A DNA stretch of 64,000 nt, taken from contig NW_004955446.1 of NCBI RefSeq assembly GCF_000276665.1, positions 13,415,626 through 13,479,625 of the forward strand, read 5' to 3'. Below are positions 56,286 through 64,000 of the stretch, one piece after another. Both the position numbers and the translations under genes were made by a program. The notes below the pieces were generated by a model. The model saw only the letters and a list, made by a program, of their open reading frames with translations, had not been told where the DNA came from and ran no database searches. The first letter of the stretch is position 1; each line of letters begins with the position of its first letter. Source of the DNA: Chinchilla lanigera. Its lineage: Eukaryota; Chordata; Mammalia; Rodentia; Chinchillidae.

Positions 56286-58789
56286 ATTTAGAGACTGGAA
56301 AATCCCCCTAAACCATTTGAAAATATTGTGATCCAGATCTGGTATATAGTAAAGATTAGCAATAAAATCGCCAAATTGGTGAACTGTAAGAGAGCATGGC
56401 AGAGTATGAATATTCTATAAATAAAATGGTTCTCTGGTTTTTTCTCTGTTGCCAGCACAAATGAGACTGGAAGGCAACACCTGGAACGACAGGGGCCCCA
56501 CCCAGGCTTCATGATATATCTTGGCATACTTACTAAAGTTGTTAAGAAGCCTGGAATGTTAGAATAACTAGTGAGCGGCATAAAAGTCAAGATGAGTTTT
56601 GCACTTACAGGTACTGCTGCATTCCCACCTGGCTGATACTCATACATCCAATTGTAAAGTTTCTTGTTCCTGCTAGTTTGAGCTACCTTCATGTCTCTTG
56701 GCATTTCTTTTAATCAAGGGGACTAGACATAGGAAAACATTTCTTTGGGGTTTAGATGATGTCAGTTATTGGCAGTAGGAAAAAGGAAACTAAATCCAGG
56801 ATGATCACAGAGACATTGGTCTTTTCCTTTTATATGCAGACACCATCAGCCTATTTCCACTTGCTTTACCTACAGTGTTATATTGTTTACTGCTCTGTGT
56901 AGAGACCAGCCATATTTTTATGTGAATGCCTTTTTTAGCTAACTTATAAAGTAAAATGTTAACACTTTTAGTTTCTTGAGATCTGTATATCACTGTATCC
57001 CACAACACATGAGTTTGTTTCAGAGTTTGAGACCTCTTGTGTATATGGGGAGAAGTTCAAAATTACCCCTTATTTATACAGCCCTTGGCAGTTTGGAAAT
57101 GTGTTTTGTCACCTGTTTGCTGTCTCATGAAGAGCTGGAAAGTTTATGAAGAAATAGAAAATATGACTTTGAGCCCGTGACATTTTAAAATAAATGTACA
57201 TATTGTTAGTGACAGATTGCTAAAACTTGGCTTTAGTCACTTAGCTATGTTTCTTGCCAAAAGTAATCCAGATGTGCATAATTTATCTGGCTGCCATATG
57301 TGCACTGACATGTCTTTCTATAATCAACTGTCTGCTCAGTATGGTTACAGTTAAATGTTCTTTTTTATCAACAATCTTTTGAAATAGCACTGACTTGATA
57401 ACTTATTTTAACTTTAATAACGTCTCAAAAAGTAATGCACATCAAGTTTGGCTTTAAACATGAGTGACCAGACATGTTGAATGTCTAGAAAAGATACTGA
57501 CAATTCAAATCCCCTGAGGCCGTACGAATTTTAAGGGGAAAATCTAGGATACCAACTTCATTGTGATCCCATTTGGATGAGTTTCTTAGGAGTATAGAAT
57601 GAAAGTTTTATGTAGACAATTAAATATTGTTGAAACAACAATAAGCAGATAAGTTTCTAACCACATAATTTTATTTGGAAAGGAAATGAGAAAAGAAAAA
57701 TTTGGTATGTATGAAATTAATATGTGAAAAGCAGACACCTTATTTCTTTTACGAAACTCAGTACCTCTGTGCCACGGGCAAGATGTTTCTGTTGTTCGCA
57801 TGGGTTATGGCACTGCTGATTGCCAAGATTTATCTTTTTGTTGAAGAAAGACATTTTTCCCTAAAGATTTAGAAATGTATGTATGATAGAATATATTGCT
57901 TTTTATTCCTGCGTTTAAATTAATCCTTAAATATCTTAGAGAAATTTAGAGCACATGATCGTGGCGTTTCCTTTTGTACTGTTCCTAAGAGATAGTTACC
58001 TTAGAACCATGTCCTTGTTCTTTGTGCTCAGTGACACTGTGCCACCAAGTCTAGACAGGGCTCTTGCCAATCATATGTCTTTGTTTGTGTTTATCCACAG
58101 CTGTAATTAGATTTTTCACACCATTCCCATTTGTGGAGGCTAATTGTGTAGTGACCTTGCCCAGTTTAAAATTGTTCGACCAAGCCTATGTTTGGAAAGA
58201 GTTGGGAGGACAGATGGTAGGACTGATGATGGGGAACTATATTGTAGTAATTGTGTCTGATAATAACCAACCTATCCTGCCCACAGTACGATTTTATGGC
58301 ATATTCTGAAACCTAATATGGTAATACAAAAACTGGCTTAGTGTTGCTGCAGATGTCCTGACAATAGTAAGAGTGATGTGTTGGCAGTATGGGGAGGGTA
58401 GATATGGGATGTCTCTTCTTTATTACTGCTGTAGCCAATGTTTAACTCTTGTACTGTTTCCCTCACACCTTTCAGCAGAAGATCTGAATACTAGTACACC
58501 AGAAAAGCAAAGAGGTTTGGTAATTCCAGGTTTTCTACTTGAATGCTGCAGCTCAGGTTTGGCTTGGGGAGTAGGAGGAGGGGAAGAGTCTGCTTTTGAA
58601 AAAAGAATGAAGTCTGATGTACCTGTTATTTACAATCTATAATCACTTGTCATGCATTTTGTTATGAATAGTTTGTGGGTCTTTGCAAATTTGAGATGCT
58701 CAAATTACATCTTCTGTAAGATTCCTACAGCTTCTTTCCTGATTAAAAATATTTACTGCTATAGTTAAAGATACAGCTTTTAGCTGTTT
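56286..58789. other. Intronic stretch, no recognised feature
   Basis: 2.5 kb of unique-looking sequence. The 138-codon open stretch on the minus strand (56288-56704) is the longest in the window, but its product matches nothing I know and has no splice or promoter context. It is probably chance. Confidence 0.45.
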
Positions 58790-59045
58790 AAGAAGATACC
58801 TAAAAGGAGCAACCCAAATATAAATAAAGAGTAAAATAAAAGACAGGAAGGAAGCCAGGGAAATAGATCTTATCTCAAATGCAAAGGGGATCAAGAGATG
58901 GAGGGAGGGAGAGGGAGAGGAGGAGGGAGGAAGTGTAAAAAGAAATTAAGTTGTGTTATGTACATGTACCGAGTTCCCACAAACCATGTAAATATTATGT
59001 ACTGCAAACATGTACTAATAAAATAAATAAATAAATAAAATGTCA
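58790..59045 (+). mobile_element. L1 3' end, sense, with polypurine tract
   Basis: A purine-only run (GAGATGGAGGGAGGGAGAGG and onward, 58893-58935), then 'ttatgtacatgtaccgagttcccacaaaccatgtaaatattatgtactgcaaacatgtactaataaaat' and an (AAAT)n tail. A G-rich polypurine tract before a tailed end is typical of L1 3' UTRs. It is short, so strongly 5'-truncated. Confidence 0.6.
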
Positions 59046-59332
59046 TTATAACAAAACCACAAAAAAGATATAGCTTTTAGTGTGTAATCATACAATTACA
59101 TGTTTAGGGGGAGAATTATCATAATTACTGTCATCATTATTACCATCATCATTTATATTTGTGTGGCTTTACCTCTTAATTCTGAATTAATGAAAATGTC
59201 CCAAATTACTAGATGCACCCAAAAGAAGACGATTTTTTACTTGCAGTAATTTTAAAATGTCATATTATCTTAAAGAAGCCCCATGATTCTTTAAATATTA
59301 TACGTTAATATAGCTTTTTGAAAATAAAGATA

Positions 59333-59560
59333 ACAGTAATAACAAGAAACATTTATTAAGCATCTATTGTGCTGTGTATTGTTTCCACTGCTTTATATTT
59401 CCATTTAATACACTAATACTCCAATGAGATGAGCATCGCTGCTGGTCTTATTTTACAAGTGGAAGTAATTTAAATTACCTAAAATCACATAAGTTCAAAA
59501 TGGCAGAAATGAACTAAAAGCTCAGGCAGTAAGCTCCAGAACCCAGTTTCCTATTTTTCT
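59333..59560 (+). mobile_element. MIR SINE, sense
   Basis: 'aacatttattaagcatctattgtgctgtgtattgtttccactgctttatat', 'ccaatgagatgagcatcgctgctggtcttattttacaagtggaag', 'aaatcacataagttc', 'gcagtaagctccagaacccag'. Near full length. Confidence 0.8.
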
Positions 59561-61576
59561 GCCACTTGGTCTCCTAATACTACAAATAGTAACATATCAC
59601 ATAGGATTGCCTGCCCAGGCATCACTGTAATGAGATGGCATGATCAAGATCTTGATGAGTTTGTGGTACTTTGGAAATTGCAGTTCATATAAATTTATTG
59701 TAGGACTCCTTGTCTGCTTTAAGTTAATGCTCCAGCCTGAAAATTAGCTGTTTACCTCACCTGGCTGATCTACTGAAGTCACTCTAGAGTGACTTACTTA
59801 TTTGAAGTTCTTTTCTAAATTTTGCTCATAGATTCATTTACTCACCAAAACTTATTTCCTATCTCTACATCCTTTTTGGATGTCATACATACCACCTGTA
59901 TAGTACTTACCACTTGCTGTTACAATTATTTCACTGAGTCTGTATTGTATAGTTGTCATCTATTCTTCCAGCAACTTATGAATTAGTTGTACAAGCAGAC
60001 AAAAGATATAGTCCCTCTCATTAAGAAATTCATCTAGAACAGTCCAAGTGGTTAGAGCTGATTTTTCATAATGTTGGATGAATTGGATTCCTAAAGACAA
60101 TTTCTGAGGTACTATATATGTAAATTGTCGATGCCAGTTTTTGAATTGTGCTGTGTCCCACTGATTACACCTCTTACTTTGCTTAAAATCTAAAATTTTT
60201 TTTTTCATTTTAGTTCATACTGTTCTCTTATCCTCCCTTTTGTCTCTCCATTCTGACAAAGTGGGAGAATAGATAGTTTGGAGTAAGACCTTCTGAGTTC
60301 AAATCCTGGCTTTTAACATGTTAAAATTCTGAATGTTGGCAAGTTCTCTGAACCACAGTTTCATATTCTGTAGTTCTATATTTGAAAATTTGATCCAGGC
60401 AAGGTATTGTTGCCCTTAAAGTGCCAACATTTTAGAAGAATACACAAATATATAAATAACTGAGATGAGAAATAAGTTTGTTGAGTAAATGAATCTATGA
60501 GCAAAATTTAGAAAAGAACATCAAACATATAAGACTACTTGTCAGGAGATTCAGCAGAACTCTAGATAGCCCATATGTAACTTTCTACATGTTCATTCAT
60601 TCACCTGACATAAATCAAGTACCTACTGTGTAGTACTGTGTATCAAGTATGCTATTTATAGCACTTGTATAAACCATGGTTAGTACTCAAAGAAAAAACT
60701 AGATTGCTCATTGAATATTAAGAGCTCTTGAATTTTCTCTGGCTAGATGATAGAGTACAGCATTTTGTAGACTGTAATTAGGCTTTTTTTATAGCACATA
60801 TAAACCTAATGTGTACTTCCTAAAGAATTTTTATTTTAAAATCTCTGTTTTTGATAAAACTGAAGAAAAAAATAAACAACTTGCATATACATTCTCTTTC
60901 ATGCGTGAAAGCATGGCATATTACCTGCTTTTATGAAGTTTTTAATCAGATAATCTGTTAGTACAAGTAGTTTAGTTCACAAAATGAGTGGTTTTTAAAC
61001 AATTTATATAATTATAAATTTTATACTTCTATTTTTCATCACAATGATAGAATTACTGAAGAAAATTATCAGGAAAAAAAAGGCAGTGCACATAGTAGCA
61101 TATATTGTCAATCTCAATAATAATAACACCCATGAAGCATTACTTGCTGGGAGGAGTGAGAAAAATATTTTGATGTTTAGCAAATGCTATCCCAACAGTG
61201 AAAACAAAGTGCTGATTTCCTGTTAGATGTTGAATCAGTCATCCCAATGGTAAGAAAGTGACTCAGTAAACATGGCCAAGTTTTAAGCTTTACATAGTTT
61301 ATATATGTATATATCCTTTTAAGGTGCAGTTTCTAGTGAATCTAAGGAATTTGTTATAATCATAGTCCTGCATCACCTGCCCCATGTATCAAATACCCTC
61401 TATTTGTGATTATGCTGTATTTTTTTTGTGTTACCCTTTTTTAGTAATAATTTTTCTATATTCTTTATTTTGTATTGTAGAATGCTATTGCATTATAAAA
61501 TCATGAAAAATATAGAAGGAAACTTATAACATATAAATATAGAATTGTATAATAATTTACAAGATTCACCCTAATA
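59561..61576. other. Intronic stretch with small MIR-like pieces
   Basis: 60262-60385 is an antisense MIR core ('gaccttctgagttcaaatcctggc', 'ggcaagttctctgaaccacagtttcatattctg'). 60590-60665 looks like a sense L2/MIR word series. Otherwise no recognised feature. Confidence 0.5.
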
Positions 61577-61795
61577 CAAAATTTCTCAGTCTCAGTACTG
61601 TTGACATTTGAAGACAGATAATTGTTTTGGGAAATGTCCTGTGTGAATTATAGGATGCTTAGAGACATCACTGGCCCCAGCTCAGTAGATGCCAGTAACA
61701 CAACCTGAGTTTTAAAAATCAAAATTATCTCCCAGTGTTACCAAGTGACCCACTGGGACTTGTTATCAATTTTCAGTGTCTCCTGTCAGTCTTCT
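61577..61795 (+). mobile_element. Old hAT-type DNA transposon relic
   Basis: 'aatttctcagtctcagtactgttgacatttg', 'agacagataattgttttgg', 'gaaatgtcctgtgtgaattataggatgcttagagacatcactggccc', 'agtagatgccagtaacac', 'tctcccagtgttaccaagtgacccac'. This is a common ancient mammalian non-autonomous hAT sequence; I do not recall the family name with certainty. Confidence 0.6.
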
Positions 61796-62271
61796 TTCAT
61801 GATATGTAGATCCTTTTACAGAGCTGTAAGAAATGTATGCGTAATACGGTATTGTAAATTTTTAATCATACAGCATGTAATCAGCATTTTCTACTGTTAA
61901 CTAGGTATTAAAATTAGCATTTTTCTATTAGTCCTTTACTGAATATTTTACAAATAACATGGCACATATTTTTTCTAATTCAGAATGTTCCTTTTAATAT
62001 GTGTTCCATGTTGTCTGTGAATTCTTTTCCTGTCTTTCCTGTTAGCAGATGGGGGTTTAGGCTCAGGTAAAATGGAACTAGAATGGCTGCATTAATGGAA
62101 GATAAAGCATTCCTCATGTTATCACCTATAAATTCTGAGGAACACCTGTTCCCTTATAGGACTAGAGTGTTCACATACACTACAAGCTTCTCTGCAAGGG
62201 GAATGTGGGGCTCCCTGCGGTCATGCAAGGTCATTTTCACTCTCCTGTGGCTTGAGCTTCATGCAGTCTCT

Positions 62272-62420
62272 GGTACAGGGGAAGGCATCCAGGCTTTAGA
62301 ATCAGAGACATGGGTTCATTCCTGCTATACAAGTTTTGTGATTCGGTGCAATGTATGCTGTGAAACCATCTTCATGTCCATAAAAAGAGGGGTAATATAA
62401 CTTCTTAAAGCTTTGTGATA
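62272..62420 (-). mobile_element. MIR SINE, antisense
   Basis: 'ccaggctttagaatcagagacatgggttcattcctgc', 'tgaaaccatcttcatgtccataaaaagaggggtaatataac'. Usual antisense MIR order. Confidence 0.65.
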
Positions 62421-62514
62421 TAGAAGTCATTTAAAAAGTTTAGCATAGTAAGAACTCCAGAACTGATGGTTAGAAGTGATAGAAATGATACTGTGTCTCG
62501 TTCTTCACTGGTCT

Positions 62515-62840
62515 AATCCAATCCTGTTCAGACATCTCGCAGGCAACAAATGTGAGGCACACAAGTGATTTAGATTCTCTAATAGCCAAATTAAAATATG
62601 TGAAAAGAATGAGTGAAACTACTTTTTAATTACTTTTAACTCTAATATTTCCAAATATTATAACTTTTACATTAATCAGTGTTTAAAAAAGTTATTAACA
62701 AGTTGTTTCATATTCTTTTTCTCTTACGAAGCCTTTGACATGTGTATTTTATACTTTCAATACATTTCACTTTGGATTGGCTTCATTTTAAGTGCTCAGT
62801 GGTCAGATGTGGTTAGAGGCTAAAGATAAACAGCACTTAA
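62515..62840 (+). mobile_element. Old DNA-transposon relic, longer copy
   Basis: 'caaatgtgaggcacacaagtgatttagattctctaatagccaaattaaa', 'gaaactactttttaattacttttaac', 'ttgacatgtgtattttatactttcaatacatttc', 'aagtgctcagtggtcagatgtggttagaggct'. Its right end corresponds to the block at 14860-14910. Confidence 0.6.
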
Positions 62841-63249
62841 GAAACACATGAAAGATACTAGGGGTAACATATGTACATTAATGACCAATAAGCTGTTATG
62901 AAACATGATAGCAGTATGTACCTTAAGACAAATGATCTAATCTTCATTTTTTGGTTTTTTATAGCAGGAGCATAAACTATTAAAGCTTCTGTATTGAGTC
63001 TTCAAATTTGCTTAATTCCATGGTTGTCAGTAAGATAGTATTGTTTTATTGTATATTATCTCTGATTTACTATTCAGTTCAGTGTTTGGCTTAATTTGTC
63101 CAAATTATTTTATTCAGGAAATATTTACTGAGCACTTAATACAATAGAATCCTTTCATCTATAGTTTTACTCCAAAATTTCAAATACCTATGGTTACCTG
63201 CAGCCCAAAATTATAACGTGAAAATTCAAGAAATACACAATTTCTTAGT

Positions 63250-63401
63250 TTTTTGTTTTGTTTTTGAGACAGGGCCTCACATATAGTTCAGGTTGGGATT
63301 AAATTCACTATGTAGCACAGGCTGGCCTCGAATTCTCAGTGATACTCCTGCCTCAGCCTGCCAGGTGCAGGGATTACAAGTATGAGACACCATGCTTGTC
63401 T
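63250..63401 (-). mobile_element. B1 SINE with internal duplication, antisense
   Basis: TTTTTGAGACAGGGCCTCAC, 'atatagttcaggttgggattaaattc', ACTATGTAGCACAGGCTGGC, 'ctcgaattctcagtgatactcctgcctcagcctgccagg', 'gggattacaagtatgagacaccatgcttg'. The two related 29-bp segments are adjacent. Confidence 0.88.
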
Positions 63402-63799
63402 ACATAATTTCTAAGTTTTAAATTGCATGCCATTCTGAGTAGCATGATGACATTGTGTGCCATCCTATTCTATTCATTATCCTCCCTTTGTCCAGCATAT
63501 CCACACCTGTATAACACTACTTGCTTGTTAGTCACTTGCTGGCCATCTAGGTTATCACATAGACGATCACAGTGCTTTTGATCAATTAATCCTTACTTTG
63601 CTTAATAATGGCCTGTTTTATTGTTCTAATAATTATTTTATTGGTGCTGCTCTTAGTCTATTATTGTGCCTAATCTGTAAATTAAAGTTTATCATAGATA
63701 CGTATATAGAGACAAAAAAAGCATATGTAGGGTTTGTCCCTGTCCTTGGTTTCAGGGATCCACTGGGGGACTTAGATCATATATTGTATGGATAAAGGA

Positions 63800-64000
63800 T
63801 GGACTGTTGTGTATGCCAGGTAGTAGTTCTATAAATATTTTCTTTCATTGCTCACAAAATCTGAATGAGACAAGTACAAATATTACCTCACTTTCCAAAT
63901 GAGAAAATTAAGGCAAATCACGTGCCTGAGGTCACACATCTAATAAATGGGATACTTGCAGTAGGAATTTAGGAAAACTGCCTATAAGGCCTCATGCTCT
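63800..64000 (+). mobile_element. MIR SINE, sense, running off the window
   Basis: 'gacaagtacaaatattacctcactttccaaatgagaaaattaaggcaaatcac', 'cctgaggtcacacatctaataaatggg', and the start of the final block 'ggcctcatgctct' at the window edge. Confidence 0.8.

Larger units (their letters stand above)
19025..64000 (+). other. ARL15: ARL15 intron, 5' part
   Basis: It begins with the 5' splice site GTATGT and runs off the right edge. The following exon (expected to start near IKKYFELEP in the protein) was not seen in the 45 kb available. Contents are listed as separate repeat entries. Confidence 0.85.

Noticed and set aside
56288..56704. 138-codon open stretch on the minus strand, the longest in the window
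   Set aside because: The product matches no family I know, has no splice, promoter or polyadenylation context and lies in an intron. It is about the length expected by chance in 64 kb over six frames.

Overview
This is mammalian nuclear DNA, AT-rich and almost entirely non-coding. The repeats point to a rodent outside the mouse/rat group. There are many tRNA-Ala-derived ID-like SINEs (5' GGGCTGGGGATATAGCTCAG), 7SL-derived B1 SINEs with and without a 29-bp internal duplication, MaLR LTRs, ancient and more recent L1, MIR and L2. Several ID copies end in GGTACCGG rather than CCCAGCACC. From memory this is more like a hystricomorph or another non-murid lineage than mouse or rat, but the species cannot be fixed from the window alone.

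The only protein-coding sequence I can support is one internal exon at 18816-19024 (+ strand). It encodes about 70 residues of ARL15, an atypical ARF-like small GTPase, and is flanked by a good 3' splice site (pyrimidine run, CAG) and 5' splice site (GAG|GTATGT). Everything left of it (1-18815) is the 3' part of one ARL15 intron and everything right of it (19025-64000) is the 5' part of the next. No other exon, RNA gene, CRISPR array or bacterial-type feature was found. The short open frames elsewhere are chance frames or repeat relics.

Region by region: 0-5 kb has old L1, L2 and MIR pieces. 5-9.1 kb is a composite minus-strand L1 with two SINEs inserted, both with target-site duplications (TSDs). 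9.3-18.8 kb has L2, MaLR, MIR and DNA-transposon relics. 18.8-19.0 kb is the exon. 19-35 kb is low in recognisable repeats except for a clean 673-bp minus-strand L1 with a perfect 16-bp TSD, an RTE-clade reverse-transcriptase relic at 27.5-28.0 kb and some SINE, MaLR and old L1 copies. 35-45.5 kb has B1, ID and MaLR copies, a 72-nt hairpin and a pair of direct repeats next to LTR-like sequence. 46.9-49.9 kb is a nested block: minus-strand L1 interrupted by about 0.9 kb of unidentified sequence and by a 5'-truncated SINE with a perfect TSD. 50-64 kb has ID, B1 and MIR copies, a 198-bp hAT-type miniature transposon with intact inverted ends (52999-53196), two older DNA-transposon relics and a 78-bp tandem duplication.

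The most unusual item is the small hAT-like element at 52999-53196. It appears little decayed beside the old repeats and resembles, from memory, non-autonomous hAT families suspected of horizontal transfer among tetrapods. No new multi-gene system is visible. Family names and divergences given here are judgements by eye, not search results.
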